DNA of 64,000 nt, from the NCBI RefSeq assembly GCF_027923905.1, contig NZ_AP026966.1, forward strand, positions 5,209,001 through 5,273,000, given 5' to 3'. Position 1 is the stretch's first letter; the number at the start of each line of letters is the position of its first letter. The stretch is from Massilia varians. GTDB taxonomy: Bacteria; Pseudomonadota; Gammaproteobacteria; Burkholderiales; Burkholderiaceae_D. The position numbers and the translations under genes were made by a program. Shown here piece by piece: positions 53,451-63,150 of this stretch. A model generated the notes under the pieces. That model was not told where the DNA came from and ran no database searches. It saw nothing but the letters and a program-made list of their open reading frames with translations.

Positions 53451-54188
53451 TCAGGCGGCCATGCGGCGCCGTGCCGCCAGGCCGGCGATACCGAGTCCCA
53501 GCAGGGCGAGGCTGCCCGGCTCGGGCACGTCGACGGGCGCGCCCGCATTCAGGACGAACTGCCGCGGCGCGGCATTGCTGAGGGTCGTGCCGGGAACGAA
53601 GGAAGCGAACGCGACTTCTCCAGGGTTGACCGCCGCCATGCCATCGCCGAAACCGGCCGACACCGCACTGGTATCGCTGATGTCGCCGTAGAAAATGCCG
53701 ATCTGGCTGGATGCGCCGGCGCTGACCAGCTGGTCGGAGCGCACCAGGATCTGGAAGGTGCTGCGTACGCTATAGTTCTGGCTGTAATGCCCCATCCGTT
53801 CCCAGGTGAGCACGATCTCGCCATCGGTCGCGGTATTGGCGTACACATTGGACGCATCGTCGTTGCGCGAATCGAGGTCGGTATAGAACGCGGCGATCAT
53901 TGGCGCCACGCTCTGGGTGTCCAGGGGCTGGGTCGAGAAGCTGCTCTGGCCTGAGCCAAAGGTGACGTAGCCGTTCGAGCCGACAAACAGGCTGCTGTAG
54001 CTCGTGCCGAAGAAGTTGATCGATTGATTGCTGCCGCTAAAGGCGACCGGACCGGCATAGCAATCGTCGCAATTGCTCGGCCCCGTCAGCTGGGTACCGT
54101 AGTTGGTGGTGTACAAGCCGGCCTGTGCCGAGGAAATTCCAGCAAGTCCGATGAGGGCGGCGCAAATGACACGTAATGCAATTTTCAT
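53451..54188 (-). CDS. PEP-CTERM protein with nidogen-like domain
   Basis: The 245-residue exported protein has a signal peptide (residues 1-23, ending SAQA), a beta-rich body with NQSINFFGTSYSSLFVGSNG and VAPMIAAFYTDLDSR, typical of NIDO-like domains, and the C-terminal sorting signal VPEPGSLALLGLGIAGLAARRR. PEP-CTERM proteins are cut by an exosortase and often coat the cell or matrix. The exosortase is not in this window. AAAGGGA precedes ATG 54188. An AT-rich promoter region of about 100 bases lies upstream. No link to pectin is evident. Confidence 0.87.
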   Translation of the reverse strand: MKIALRVICAALIGLAGISSAQAGLYTTNYGTQLTGPSNCDDCYAGPVAFSGSNQSINFFGTSYSSLFVGSNGYVTFGSGQSSFSTQPLDTQSVAPMIAAFYTDLDSRNDDASNVYANTATDGEIVLTWERMGHYSQNYSVRSTFQILVRSDQLVSAGASSQIGIFYGDISDTSAVSAGFGDGMAAVNPGEVAFASFVPGTTLSNAAPRQFVLNAGAPVDVPEPGSLALLGLGIAGLAARRRMAA

Positions 54189-54327
54189 GACAATCCCTTT
54201 TATGATGGTGACTGACAATCGGTAAGCGATAAACGTGCCAACAATAAATGTTTATTAAAATCAGTTAGTTAACAAAAGTTAATATTTTCGTTTGTAAATT
54301 CTTTCGACAGGCGGTAGCGATACGAAA

Positions 54328-54367
54328 AAGGCCGGCGCGGGCTACATCAGCCACCCGCGCCGGCCTT
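54328..54367 (-). terminator. Rho-independent terminator of ompW
   Basis: A 14-bp stem (AAGGCCGGCGCGGG at 54328-54341 and its complement at 54354-54367) on the minus strand follows the ompW stop at 54388 and ends in a T-rich CCTTTTTCG. Confidence 0.85.
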
Positions 54368-54387
54368 GAGACACGATAAATCGCTAC

Positions 54388-55071
54388 TTAGAACTTGTAG
54401 CCGACAGCCAGGATCACCGACACCGGATCCAATTTCATGTGCTGGGTCTGGCCGGTCGAGAAATGCACGTCGGTGCGCAGGCGGGCCTTGTTGAGGGTGA
54501 CGTCGGCAAACCATTTCTCGGTGAAGTTCACGGCCATGCCGACCTGGGCAGTGTAAGTGAACTTGTTGTCGATGCTGAAGGTCGTCGGAATACCGCTGCC
54601 CGGGTTGGTGATCGCGGTCATCTTGGCCGAGCCGCGTTCCTTCATGAAGTAGGCATAGGTCGCGCCGATGCCCACGAAGGGACGGAAGGTCGCGGTCGGG
54701 GCGCCGAAGCGGTATTGCGCGAACAAGGTCGCCGGCAGCGCCTCGACGGTGCCGAGCTGGCCGGTGCCGGCGATGGCGCCCGCGCCATAGATCTTGTGCT
54801 TGTAGGGCGTGCCCAGGGCGGTTTCGAGCGAGATGTTATCGGTCAGGCCGTAGGCCAGGACCAGCACCGGCTGGATGTCCCGGTCGACGTCGCCCTTCGA
54901 GCCCGGCAGGGCCGGCGCGCCGATGTCGCCGCTTTCCACCTTCGGGGTCAGCTGGTTGAGGCCGACCTTGGCCGTGAGCTGGCCGGCCGACTGGGCCGAC
55001 GCGGTCGAAGCGCAGGCCAGTGCCGCGGCGACGCCCAGCACCTTGGCGACGCTGTTGAAACGTACTTTCAT
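54388..55071 (-). CDS. ompW: OmpW-family outer-membrane protein
   Basis: The 227-residue protein has a signal peptide (ending STASAQ) and the eight-strand beta-barrel pattern of OmpW: VKVG-like opening strand, RDIQPVLVLAYGLTDNISLE, LGTPYKHKI, LPATLFAQYRFG, RPFVGIGATYAYF and the terminal VSVILAVGYKF ending in an aromatic. OmpW forms a small pore for hydrophobic compounds. ATCAGGAGAT is upstream of ATG 55071. A strong terminator follows. Confidence 0.9.
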   Translation of the reverse strand: MKVRFNSVAKVLGVAAALACASTASAQSAGQLTAKVGLNQLTPKVESGDIGAPALPGSKGDVDRDIQPVLVLAYGLTDNISLETALGTPYKHKIYGAGAIAGTGQLGTVEALPATLFAQYRFGAPTATFRPFVGIGATYAYFMKERGSAKMTAITNPGSGIPTTFSIDNKFTYTAQVGMAVNFTEKWFADVTLNKARLRTDVHFSTGQTQHMKLDPVSVILAVGYKF

Positions 55072-55096
55072 GTTATCTCCTGATTCTGTGATGGGA

Positions 55097-55115
55097 GCCC
55101 GCCGTCGCGGCGGGC
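55097..55115 (-). terminator. Hairpin after the GDSL lipoprotein gene
   Basis: GCCCGCCG and CGGCGGGC pair around TCG, between the lipoprotein stop and the ompW start. A T run is lacking, so it may be only a weak terminator. Confidence 0.45.
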
Positions 55116-55140
55116 CCTCCGCTATCGTGCAGCCTGTCGA

Positions 55141-56508
55141 TTACAGCCAGCCCTTGACCGCCATTTCCTTGAGGACAAGGCGTGCGATCAGGTTGTTCTC
55201 GAACGGCGTCGGGTGGATGTCGTCGGCGAACATGTAGCGGCTGACGTCACCGGCCACGGTATTGCTGTTGGTGCAGATCAGGGACGTGGTGCCCAGGGCG
55301 TTCGCGCCGCAGGCCGGGCTGGTGGTGTTGGTCAGGCCGTAGGGCGCCGGATTCTTCACCTGGTCATTGCTGACGCTGTACAGGTCGACGTACAGGATAC
55401 GGTCGTCGGCGCCGATGCCGCTCTTGAGCTGGGTGTTGAAGGCGTTGACCATGGCGGTGATCAGTTGCTGGATATCGGCAGTGCGGGCCTTGCCGGCCGG
55501 GGTGCTAGCGACGTCGGGCAGGTTGGCGACGATCACATATTTGGCGCCCTTGGCCAGGATCTCGTTCTTCACCAGTGCGGCCATCTGCGCGCCGGCCGTG
55601 CCGAGGTCCTGGACCAGCTTCGGACCGTTCGCTGCGGCATAGTCGTTGCCGGCCTTGGCGCCGGCGGCGGTCGCATCGGCCTGGGCCTTGGCGACCATCG
55701 GGCCGTACACGGCAGGCTGGGCCACGGCGGCGTTGCCCGGCTGGCGCGCGGCGGCGCCGACTGCGACGGCGACGATGGTTTCCGACGTATTGCCCGGACG
55801 TGCGCTCTCGGTCATGATGGCCGCGCCGATCGCCTGGGCGGCGGCCTGCGGGTTGGTGGCGCCGGCCGCCAGCTGGGCGGTCAGCGAGGTGGCGAAGGTC
55901 TGCGCACCGGCGGCATTGCCGGCGGCGGTGGCCTGGGCCGACAAGGTGCTCAGCGCCATCAGCACGTCATTACCGCCCGACAGGATGGTGACCAGCTCGG
56001 TGCCGCTGAACTTGTTGCCGGTGCGGGACAGGTGGTTGGCGACCTGGGTCACCAGCGGCACCGTCATTTCGCCGATGGGCGAGCCGGTGGCCTTGTTGCC
56101 CGGGCCGATCGGGTTGGTCACGCGCGAACCACCCTGGGCATAGTTGAAGCAGTTCAGGTTGTTGCTGATCGCTACCGAGAAGCCGCGCGACGCGTCGCCT
56201 TCGAGGCCGGTCTGGGCCGCGCAAGGCGCCGGCAGTTTCAGCTCGGCTGCCAGGAATTCGACCCAGATCTTGCCGTTCAGCTCAGGATTCTTGGCGGTGC
56301 CGTCGCCGTTGATGGTGAACTTGCCGCCGCCGGCCTGCTTGACCGCGCCCACGGCGTAGGTGCCGACGTCCGACAGGCTGTCGCCGAAGGAGACCTGCTG
56401 GGTGAAGCTGAGTTTTTGCGTTTGGTCGCCGCCGCTTGGGCTGGTTCCGCCGCATGCTGCCAGCACCGCTGCCGTGAGCACGGCAAGCGCGAGTTTGGTT
56501 TGACGCAT
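55141..56508 (-). CDS. GDSL/SGNH hydrolase lipoprotein
   Basis: The 455-residue protein has a lipobox LAAC (lipidated Cys19) followed by a Gly/Ser linker. Catalytic blocks are SFGDSLSDVGTY (Ser), NYAQGGSRVTNP, ILSGGNDV and the final ADDIHPTPFENN (Asp, His). It should hydrolyse an ester, substrate unknown. Between GGND and the C-terminal block lies an Ala-rich, low-complexity insertion of roughly residues 185-300. Length is longer than a minimal GDSL enzyme because of it. It is on the same strand as ompW, 69 bases upstream. Confidence 0.85.
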   Translation of the reverse strand: MRQTKLALAVLTAAVLAACGGTSPSGGDQTQKLSFTQQVSFGDSLSDVGTYAVGAVKQAGGGKFTINGDGTAKNPELNGKIWVEFLAAELKLPAPCAAQTGLEGDASRGFSVAISNNLNCFNYAQGGSRVTNPIGPGNKATGSPIGEMTVPLVTQVANHLSRTGNKFSGTELVTILSGGNDVLMALSTLSAQATAAGNAAGAQTFATSLTAQLAAGATNPQAAAQAIGAAIMTESARPGNTSETIVAVAVGAAARQPGNAAVAQPAVYGPMVAKAQADATAAGAKAGNDYAAANGPKLVQDLGTAGAQMAALVKNEILAKGAKYVIVANLPDVASTPAGKARTADIQQLITAMVNAFNTQLKSGIGADDRILYVDLYSVSNDQVKNPAPYGLTNTTSPACGANALGTTSLICTNSNTVAGDVSRYMFADDIHPTPFENNLIARLVLKEMAVKGWL

Positions 56509-56714
56509 TGTGTCTCCTAAATTGGTTTTATTTGAAACGAACGGGCGTGCTATTCGTCTCGTAATAATATGCCAGTGTTCAACTTGCTTGTATAGGAATT
56601 GCTTACTCGTACGTCAGTTTTTGGTGACACGTGGCAAACAAATCGGGGGGGCCGATTATAGCCCTGCCGATCAGCCCGCACGAAGCGGTTTTTGAACGCT
56701 GTTGTATTGAAGAA

Positions 56715-56732
56715 CGCCCGTATGTACGGGCG
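56715..56732 (-). terminator. Hairpin after the sua5-type gene
   Basis: CGCCCGTA and TACGGGCG form a palindrome 18 bases downstream of the sua5 stop at 56750 on the minus strand; it is followed by TTCTTC. It could end the long pur-sua5 transcript. Confidence 0.55.
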
Positions 56733-56749
56733 CTCTGCTTGACGAGGCC

Positions 56750-57793
56750 CTAGACAGCAGGGCTATGCGGGGTGGATTGATTCAGCAGGCCGTGGACGAT
56801 GCCGGTCGAGCCGTGGGCGGCCCGGCGCAGGCGGTCGTTGACGCCCAGCCAGGCGCCGTCCTGGGGCGGCGCTTCGACCAGGATGACATCCGCGCCATGG
56901 CCGTCCATCGCACGCAGCGCGGCGTACAGGGCGTGGGCGAAGCCATCCGGCGTGGCCGGCAGGCGCAGCGCGGCATGGGTCGGCGGCATCTCCGAATAGT
57001 GGATCAGCGCGACCTTGCGTCCCGCCGCCGCCAGTTCGAGCAGGGTCCGGCGCAAGGTGGCACTGTCCTGCATCGCCACCGGCGTATGCGGCGCGTAGTG
57101 CGATTCGAGGGTGCCCGAGGCGCGCGGCGCGGCGACATCGGGGGGGCTCGGCATCTGGTCGATCACCGCGGCGATGGCTTCGGCGCTGATGTGACCCGGA
57201 CGCAGCAGCACCGGGCCGTGCGTGGCCAGGCGCGACAGGTCGACGATGGTCGATTCGATGCCGACCTGCGATGCGCCGCCGTCCAGCACCATGGCCACCG
57301 TGCCGTCCTGGCCGAACTCGTCGCGCACATGCTGGGCCAGGGTCGGGCTGACGGCGCCGAACTTGTTGGCCGACGGCGCCGCCACCCCGCCGCGGCCGCC
57401 CTTGAAGGCGCGCAGCAGCGCGATCGCCACCGGGTGCGAAGGGCAGCGCAGGCCGACCGTGTCCTGGCCGCCGCTGACGGCGTCCGGGATGTTCGGCGCG
57501 CGCTTGAGGATCATGGTCAGCGGGCCCGGCCAGAAGGCATCGGCCAGCGCCCGGGCCTCGACCGGGATCTCGGCGGCCCAGTAGTCGAGCGGCGCGCCAG
57601 GGGCGAGGTGCACGATCACCGGGTGATCCTGCGGTCGGCCCTTGGCGGCGTAGATGGCCGCGACCGCGGCCGGGTTCTCGGCATCGGCGCCGAGGCCGTA
57701 CACGGTCTCGGTCGGGAAGGCGACCAGCGCGCCGGCTTCCAGTGCGCGTGCGGCAGCCTCGATGGCAGCCTGGTCGATGTTCTCGCTTGCCAT
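56750..57793 (-). CDS. Threonylcarbamoyl-AMP synthase, long Sua5 form
   Basis: The 347-residue protein makes the threonylcarbamoyl-adenylate used to form t6A in tRNA. The YrdC domain fills about residues 1-205 with FPTETVYGLGADA, AKGRPQDHPVIVHL, WPGPLTMILKR, TVGLRCPSHP and PSANKFGAVSP. The C-terminal Sua5 domain includes ASGTLESHYAPHTPV. This is the Sua5 architecture rather than short TsaC. It starts two bases after the purK stop and closes the purC-purE-purK run. Confidence 0.9.
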   Translation of the reverse strand: MASENIDQAAIEAAARALEAGALVAFPTETVYGLGADAENPAAVAAIYAAKGRPQDHPVIVHLAPGAPLDYWAAEIPVEARALADAFWPGPLTMILKRAPNIPDAVSGGQDTVGLRCPSHPVAIALLRAFKGGRGGVAAPSANKFGAVSPTLAQHVRDEFGQDGTVAMVLDGGASQVGIESTIVDLSRLATHGPVLLRPGHISAEAIAAVIDQMPSPPDVAAPRASGTLESHYAPHTPVAMQDSATLRRTLLELAAAGRKVALIHYSEMPPTHAALRLPATPDGFAHALYAALRAMDGHGADVILVEAPPQDGAWLGVNDRLRRAAHGSTGIVHGLLNQSTPHSPAV

Positions 57794-57795
57794 CC

Positions 57796-58980
57796 TTACT
57801 CCGGGATGCCGAGGATGGCGCAGGCCTGGCGCAGGCTGTTCTGCGCCTGTTCAAGCGTCGGCGCCACGAAGGTCACGTGGCCCATCTTGCGCGCGCGGCG
57901 CGGGTCGTCCTTGCCGTACAGGTGCAGATTGGCGCCGGGGAGCGCCAGCACGCGGTCCCAGGCCGGTTCGCGGGGGGTAGCGCCGTCGCCTTCGAACCAG
58001 ACGTCGCCCAGGATGTTGAGCATGACGGCGGGCGAATGCTGGCGCACCTCGCCCAGCGGCAGGCGCGCCATCGCGCGCACCTGCTGCGCGAACTGGCTGG
58101 TGACGCAGGCGTCGATGGTGTAGTGGCCGCTGTTGTGCGGGCGCGGGGCCATCTCGTTGACCACCAGGCTGCCGTCGGCAAGCACGAAGAACTCGATGCA
58201 CAGCACGCCCACATAGCCCAGCTGGGCCACGATGGCACGCGCCGCATCCTGCGCCTGTTTGGCGCAGGCCGCCGACACGTTCGGTCCCGGCACGGTGGTG
58301 CTGAACAGGATGCCGTCGCGGTGCACGTTCTCGGCGATCGGGTAGACCACCGACGCGCCGTCATGGCCGCGCGCGGTCAGCACCGAGACCTCATAGGCCA
58401 GCGGCAGCATCTTTTCCAGCAGACAGGTGACGCCCTTCATGGCATCGAAAGCGGCGCGCACGTCCTCGCGGGTGCGCACGCGCACTTGGCCCTTGCCGTC
58501 GTAGCCCATGCGCACGGTCTTCAGGATGCCGGGCAGCAGGTCGTCATCGATGGCGTCGATGTCGGCATGCGAGGCGATGGTCTTGTGCGGCGCCGGCATC
58601 ACGCCGGAAGTCGGCGCGCACTCGACGAAGAAGCGTTTTTCGGCGATGCGGTCCTGGGCGATCGATACGCAGGAGGCGGCCGGCGCGACAAAAGCGCGCT
58701 CGCCCAGCCAGGCCATGCTGTCGGCCGGGACGTTCTCGAATTCGGTGGTGACGGCGACGCAGGCCTGCGCCAGTTCGGCCAGGCCGGCCGCATCGGTATA
58801 GCTGGCCTCGATCAGGCGCTCGGCGACCTGCCCTGCCGGGCAGTCCGCCGCTGGCTCGAGCACCGCGACCTTGTAGCCCATCGCCTGGGCCGCGTGGGCG
58901 AACATGCGGCCGAGCTGGCCGCCGCCCATCACGCCGAGCCAGGCCGACGGATTGGCGGATGGGAGAAACGGATCACTCAT
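57796..58980 (-). CDS. purK: N5-carboxyaminoimidazole ribonucleotide synthase
   Basis: The 394-residue ATP-grasp enzyme carboxylates AIR in purine synthesis. It shows [20 protein letters not shown] at the N terminus, [10 protein letters not shown] in the grasp domain and [29 protein letters not shown]. Its start overlaps the purE stop by eight bases, so the two are made together. Confidence 0.95.
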   Translation of the reverse strand: MSDPFLPSANPSAWLGVMGGGQLGRMFAHAAQAMGYKVAVLEPAADCPAGQVAERLIEASYTDAAGLAELAQACVAVTTEFENVPADSMAWLGERAFVAPAASCVSIAQDRIAEKRFFVECAPTSGVMPAPHKTIASHADIDAIDDDLLPGILKTVRMGYDGKGQVRVRTREDVRAAFDAMKGVTCLLEKMLPLAYEVSVLTARGHDGASVVYPIAENVHRDGILFSTTVPGPNVSAACAKQAQDAARAIVAQLGYVGVLCIEFFVLADGSLVVNEMAPRPHNSGHYTIDACVTSQFAQQVRAMARLPLGEVRQHSPAVMLNILGDVWFEGDGATPREPAWDRVLALPGANLHLYGKDDPRRARKMGHVTFVAPTLEQAQNSLRQACAILGIPE

Positions 58981-59482
58981 GCGTCAGGACGGGAAGGGTC
59001 ATGGCCTGGGCGGCCGCGGTCTGCTCGGCGCGGAAGGCCAGCAGCTTCTGCGCCAGCGCATCGTCGGTGGCTGCCAGGATCGCCACCGCGGTCAGGGCCG
59101 CGTTGGCGGCGCCGGCTTCGCCGATGGCGAAGGTCGACACCGGCACGCCCTTCGGCATCTGCACGATGGACAGCAGCGAATCCTCGCCGCGCAGGTACTT
59201 CGAGGGCACCGGCACGCCCAGCACCGGCACGATGGTCTTGGCGGCCACCATGCCCGGCAGGTGGGCGGCGCCCCCTGCTCCGGCGATGATGGCGCGCAGG
59301 CCGCGCGCGCGTGCGGTCTCGGCATACGTGAACATCTCGTCCGGCATGCGGTGCGCGGAGATCACCTGCGCCTCGAAAGGCACGCCGAACTGCTTCAGGA
59401 CGTCCACGGCATTCTTCATTACGTCCCAGTCGGACGAGGAACCCATGATGACGCCAACGACCGGTTTTGCTTGATCACTCAT
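58973..59482 (-). CDS. purE: N5-carboxyaminoimidazole ribonucleotide mutase
   Basis: The 169-residue enzyme converts N5-CAIR to [41 protein letters not shown] and [15 protein letters not shown] are the class I PurE motifs, including the catalytic histidine in SAHR. It follows purC by four bases and overlaps purK by eight. Confidence 0.95.
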   Translation of the reverse strand: MSDQAKPVVGVIMGSSSDWDVMKNAVDVLKQFGVPFEAQVISAHRMPDEMFTYAETARARGLRAIIAGAGGAAHLPGMVAAKTIVPVLGVPVPSKYLRGEDSLLSIVQMPKGVPVSTFAIGEAGAANAALTAVAILAATDDALAQKLLAFRAEQTAAAQAMTLPVLTHE

Positions 59483-59486
59483 CTGC

Positions 59487-60383
59487 TTACGCCTTCAGCT
59501 TCTCGCCGGTGAGGCGTTCGATGGCTTCGAAATACTTGGCCTGGGTCTTCTCGATGACGTCTTGCGGCAGGCTTGGCGCCGGTGCGGTCTTGCCCCAGTC
59601 GGTCAGGGTTTCGAGGTAGTCGCGCACGAACTGCTTGTCGAAAGACGGCGGCGACATGCCCGGCGCGTAGGAGTCGGCCGGCCAGAAGCGCGAGGAATCG
59701 GCGGTCAGGACTTCGTCCATCAGGTGCAGCACGCCATTGTCGTCCAGGCCGAACTCGAACTTGGTGTCGGCGATGATGATGCCGCGGGTGGCGGCGTATT
59801 CGGCGGCAGCGGTGTAGAGCTGGATGCTGATGTCGCGCATCTTGGCGGCGAGTTCCTTGCCGATGCGGTTTTCCATCTCTTCGAAGGAGATGTTTTCGTC
59901 GTGCTCGCCGATGTCGGCCTTGGCGGCCGGGGTAAACAGCGGCTGCGGCAGCTTGTCGGCCTGGCGCAGGCCTTCCGGCAGCTTGATGCCGCAGATGGCG
60001 CCGCTTTCCTGATAATCCTTCCAGCCCGAACCGATGATGTAGCCGCGCACGACGGCTTCGACCATGATCGGCTTGAGGCGCTTGGCCACGACGGCGCGGC
60101 CGCGCACCTGCTCCACTTCGCCTGGCGCGACGACCGATTCCGGCGCCACGCCGGTCAGGTGGTTCGGCACGATGTGGCCGAGCTTCTCGAACCAGAAGTC
60201 GCTCATCTGGTTCAGCACCATGCCCTTGGACGGAATCGGCTCGTTCATGACCACGTCGAAGGCCGACAGGCGATCGGTGGTGACGATCAGGATCTTGTCG
60301 TCGCCGACAGCGTAGTTGTCGCGTACCTTGCCGCGGCCGAGCAGTGGCAGGGACTGGATGGTGGATTGGTAGAGGCTGTTCAT
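59487..60383 (-). CDS. purC: SAICAR synthetase
   Basis: The 298-residue enzyme joins CAIR to aspartate. It has [39 protein letters not shown] and [14 protein letters not shown], typical of the longer bacterial PurC. It is first of purC-purE-purK-sua5 on the minus strand. The 144-base leader between it and fba carries a hairpin. Confidence 0.95.
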   Translation of the reverse strand: MNSLYQSTIQSLPLLGRGKVRDNYAVGDDKILIVTTDRLSAFDVVMNEPIPSKGMVLNQMSDFWFEKLGHIVPNHLTGVAPESVVAPGEVEQVRGRAVVAKRLKPIMVEAVVRGYIIGSGWKDYQESGAICGIKLPEGLRQADKLPQPLFTPAAKADIGEHDENISFEEMENRIGKELAAKMRDISIQLYTAAAEYAATRGIIIADTKFEFGLDDNGVLHLMDEVLTADSSRFWPADSYAPGMSPPSFDKQFVRDYLETLTDWGKTAPAPSLPQDVIEKTQAKYFEAIERLTGEKLKA

Positions 60384-60431
60384 AGATGGGATATCAGGAA
60401 AACAGAGCCGGAGATGGCCTCCGGTGAAGGC

Positions 60432-60455
60432 GTCCAGGCCGGGGATGGCCTGGAC
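60432..60455 (-). other. Hairpin in the fba-purC intergenic region
   Basis: GTCCAGGCC (60432-60440) and GGCCTGGAC (60447-60455) form a perfect 9-bp stem with loop GGGGAT, about 50 bases upstream of purC. It could terminate the fba transcript or sit in the purC leader. No T tract on either strand and no riboswitch fold that I recognise. Confidence 0.4.
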
Positions 60456-60527
60456 CGAATGCGTAATTTTACGTCAATTCGCATTGCACCGCCGCAGGAG
60501 GAGCGGCAGCGCATTGCGATTCACTGC

Positions 60528-61592
60528 TTACTGCACGATCTGGGCCAGTTCGCCAGCCTTGTAGCGCTCGGCCATTTTCTCCAGCGGCACCGGCTTGATC
60601 TTGGCGGCCATGCCTTCGCAGCCGAAGGACAGGTAGCGCGCCTTGCAGATCTCGGTGGCGGCTTCTCTAGCCGGCTTCAGGTAGTCGCGCGGGTCGAACT
60701 TCGACGGATTCTGGAACATGTACTTGCGGATCGCAGCGGTCATGGCCAGGCGGATGTCGGTGTCGATGTTGATCTTGCGCACGCCGTGCTTGATGCCTTC
60801 CTGGATTTCCTCGACCGGCACGCCGTAGGTCTCTTTCATGTCGCCGCCGAATTCGCGGATGATCGCCAGCAGGTCCTGCGGCACCGACGAGGAGCCGTGC
60901 ATCACCAGGTGGGTGTTCGGGATGCGGGCGTGGATTTCCTTGATGCGGTCGATCGCCAGGATGTCGCCGGTCGGCTTGCGGGTGAATTTATACGCGCCGT
61001 GCGAGGTGCCGATGGCGATGGCCAGGGCGTCGCATTGAGTTTTGGCGACGAAGTCGGCGGCCTGGGCCACGTCGGTCAGCAGCTGCTCGCGGGTCATGGT
61101 GCCTTCGGCGCCATGGCCGTCTTCCTTGTCGCCCTTCATGGTCTCGAGGGAACCGAGCACGCCCAGTTCGGCTTCGACGGTCACGCCGATCGAGTGCGCG
61201 AACTTGACGACTTCACGCGAGACGTCCACGTTGTACTCATAGCTGGCCACGCTCTTGCCGTCGGCTTCGAGCGAGCCGTCCATCATCACCGAGGTGAAGC
61301 CCGAACGGATCGCGGCCATGCAAACCGCCGGCGACTGGCCGTGGTCCTGGTGCATCACGACCGGGATGTGCGGGTAGGCTTCGACGGCGGCGTCGATCAG
61401 GTGGCGCAGGAAGGCTTCACCTGCGTATTTGCGGGCGCCGGCCGAGGCTTGCATGATGACCGGGCTGCAGGTGGCGTCGGCGGCGGCCATGATGGCCTGC
61501 ACTTGCTCCAGGTTGTTGACGTTGAATGCCGGCAGGCCATAACCGTGTTCGGCGGCGTGGTCCAGCAGTTGACGCATCGATACGAGTGCCAT
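60528..61592 (-). CDS. fba: Class II fructose-bisphosphate aldolase
   Basis: The 354-residue zinc aldolase cleaves fructose 1,6-bisphosphate in glycolysis. [43 protein letters not shown] and [13 protein letters not shown] carry the zinc and active-site residues of the class II family used by Betaproteobacteria. It starts 19 bases after the pyk stop and is likely co-transcribed with it. Confidence 0.95.
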   Translation of the reverse strand: MALVSMRQLLDHAAEHGYGLPAFNVNNLEQVQAIMAAADATCSPVIMQASAGARKYAGEAFLRHLIDAAVEAYPHIPVVMHQDHGQSPAVCMAAIRSGFTSVMMDGSLEADGKSVASYEYNVDVSREVVKFAHSIGVTVEAELGVLGSLETMKGDKEDGHGAEGTMTREQLLTDVAQAADFVAKTQCDALAIAIGTSHGAYKFTRKPTGDILAIDRIKEIHARIPNTHLVMHGSSSVPQDLLAIIREFGGDMKETYGVPVEEIQEGIKHGVRKINIDTDIRLAMTAAIRKYMFQNPSKFDPRDYLKPAREAATEICKARYLSFGCEGMAAKIKPVPLEKMAERYKAGELAQIVQ

Positions 61593-61611
61593 GGTTGATT
61601 ACTCCAAACAA

Positions 61612-63090
61612 TTAAGAAACTATTTCGTCCAGCTCGCCCACGCGCACGATCTTGAGCGCATTGGTACCGCCGGCCTGCCCCATCGGCGAGCCCCAGGTCA
61701 CGACGATCAGGTCGCCCTTGCGCACCATGCCTTCGCGAATCAGGACCTCTTCGGCCTTGCGCAGCACCGCGTGGCTGCCACCTTCCTGCAGCAGGTGGAA
61801 TGCTCGCACGTTCCGGTACAGCGATGCCTTGCGCTGCGTCGTCTGCAGCGGGGTCAGGGCGAAGATCGGGGTGTCGATCGAGTGGCGGCTCATCCACAGC
61901 GCGGTCGAGCCCGATTCGGTCAGCGCCACGATCGCCTTCACCTTCAGGTGATGGGCCGTGAACAGGGTGCCGTAGGCGATCGACTGGTCGATGCGGGTGA
62001 ACTGGACATTCAGGAAGTCTGCATCCTGCTTGTTGTATTCGGATTGTTCTGCTTCGAGGCAAATGGCGGCCATCATTTCGACGGTCTCGACCGGGTACTT
62101 GCCCGATGCGGTCTCGGCCGAGGTCATCACGGCGTCGGTGCCGTCCAGCACGGCGTTCGCGACGTCCGAGACTTCGGCGCGGGTCGGCACGGCGTTGACG
62201 ATCATCGACTCCATCATCTGCGTCGCGGTGATGGCCAGCTTGTTGGAGGCGCGCGCCATCTTGATCATGCGCTTCTGCAGCGCCGGCACGGCCGCGTTGC
62301 CCACTTCCACCGCCAGGTCGCCGCGCGCGACCATGATGCCGTCCGAGGCGTCCAGGATTTCCTGCAGCACGGGGATGGCTTCGGCGCGCTCGATCTTGGC
62401 GATCATCATCGGCTTGTGGCCGTAGGGTTCGCCGGCGATGTTGGCCAGCTGGCGCGCCATTTCCATGTCGGTGGCGTTCTTCGGGAAGGAGATCGCCAGG
62501 TAGTCGGCCTGGAAGCTCATCGCGGTCTTGATGTCTTCCATGTCCTTCGAGGTCAGGGCCGGCGCGGTCAGGCCGCCGCCCTGGCGGTTGATGCCCTTGT
62601 TGTTCGACAGCTCGCCGCCGACCTTCACGGTGGTGAAGATCTCGTGGCCCACGACCTTGTCGACGATCAGCACGATCAGGCCGTCGTTGAGCAGCAGCTT
62701 GTCGCCCGGCCGGACGTCGCGCGGCAGGGCCTTGTAGTCGAGGCCGACGCGCTCCTGGTTGCCCAGTTCGCCGTTCTCGCCCCACTTGGCGTCGAGGATG
62801 AACTTGTCGCCGTTGTTCAGGAAGATCTTGCCCTCTTCAAACTTGCCGACGCGGATCTTGGGACCCTGCATGTCGGCCATGATCGCCACCTCGACGCCGC
62901 ACTCGGCGGCCGCGCGGCGCACCAGGGCGGCGCGGTCGATGTGGTCCTGCGCCTTGCCATGCGAGAAGTTCAAACGCACGACGTCGACGCCGGCGCGGAT
63001 CATGCGGACGAGGATATCGAAATCGGTCGAGGCCGGTCCGATGGTGGCGACGATCTTGGTGGCGTTGTACATGGGGCGCACAGGTTGCAT
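61612..63090 (-). CDS. pyk: Pyruvate kinase
   Basis: The 492-residue enzyme makes pyruvate and ATP from phosphoenolpyruvate. ATKIVATIGPAS, VVRLNFSHG, the MIAKIERAEAI motif, GIMVARGDLAVEVG and MTSAETASGKYPVE are all intact. ATG 63090 (MQPVRPMYNATK) has a weak GGA upstream; the second ATG at 63072 is the more usual family start but lacks a ribosome binding site. It lies between pgk and fba. Confidence 0.94.
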   Translation of the reverse strand: MQPVRPMYNATKIVATIGPASTDFDILVRMIRAGVDVVRLNFSHGKAQDHIDRAALVRRAAAECGVEVAIMADMQGPKIRVGKFEEGKIFLNNGDKFILDAKWGENGELGNQERVGLDYKALPRDVRPGDKLLLNDGLIVLIVDKVVGHEIFTTVKVGGELSNNKGINRQGGGLTAPALTSKDMEDIKTAMSFQADYLAISFPKNATDMEMARQLANIAGEPYGHKPMMIAKIERAEAIPVLQEILDASDGIMVARGDLAVEVGNAAVPALQKRMIKMARASNKLAITATQMMESMIVNAVPTRAEVSDVANAVLDGTDAVMTSAETASGKYPVETVEMMAAICLEAEQSEYNKQDADFLNVQFTRIDQSIAYGTLFTAHHLKVKAIVALTESGSTALWMSRHSIDTPIFALTPLQTTQRKASLYRNVRAFHLLQEGGSHAVLRKAEEVLIREGMVRKGDLIVVTWGSPMGQAGGTNALKIVRVGELDEIVS

Positions 63091-63120
63091 GTGTCTGGAA
63101 TCCTTGGTTCTGAAAAGAGA

Positions 63121-63142
63121 AGCGCAGCCACTGGGCTGCGCT
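63121..63142 (-). terminator. Hairpin terminator after pgk
   Basis: AGCGCAGCC (63121-63129) and GGCTGCGCT (63134-63142) form a perfect 9-bp stem; on the minus strand TCTCTTTTC follows. It would partly end the pgk transcript before pyk. Confidence 0.7.
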
Positions 63143-63150
63143 GGTACTGA

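Noticed and set aside
60384..60527. Possible riboswitch before purC
   Set aside because: Only a simple 9-bp hairpin is visible; no purine riboswitch core or other known fold could be recognised.
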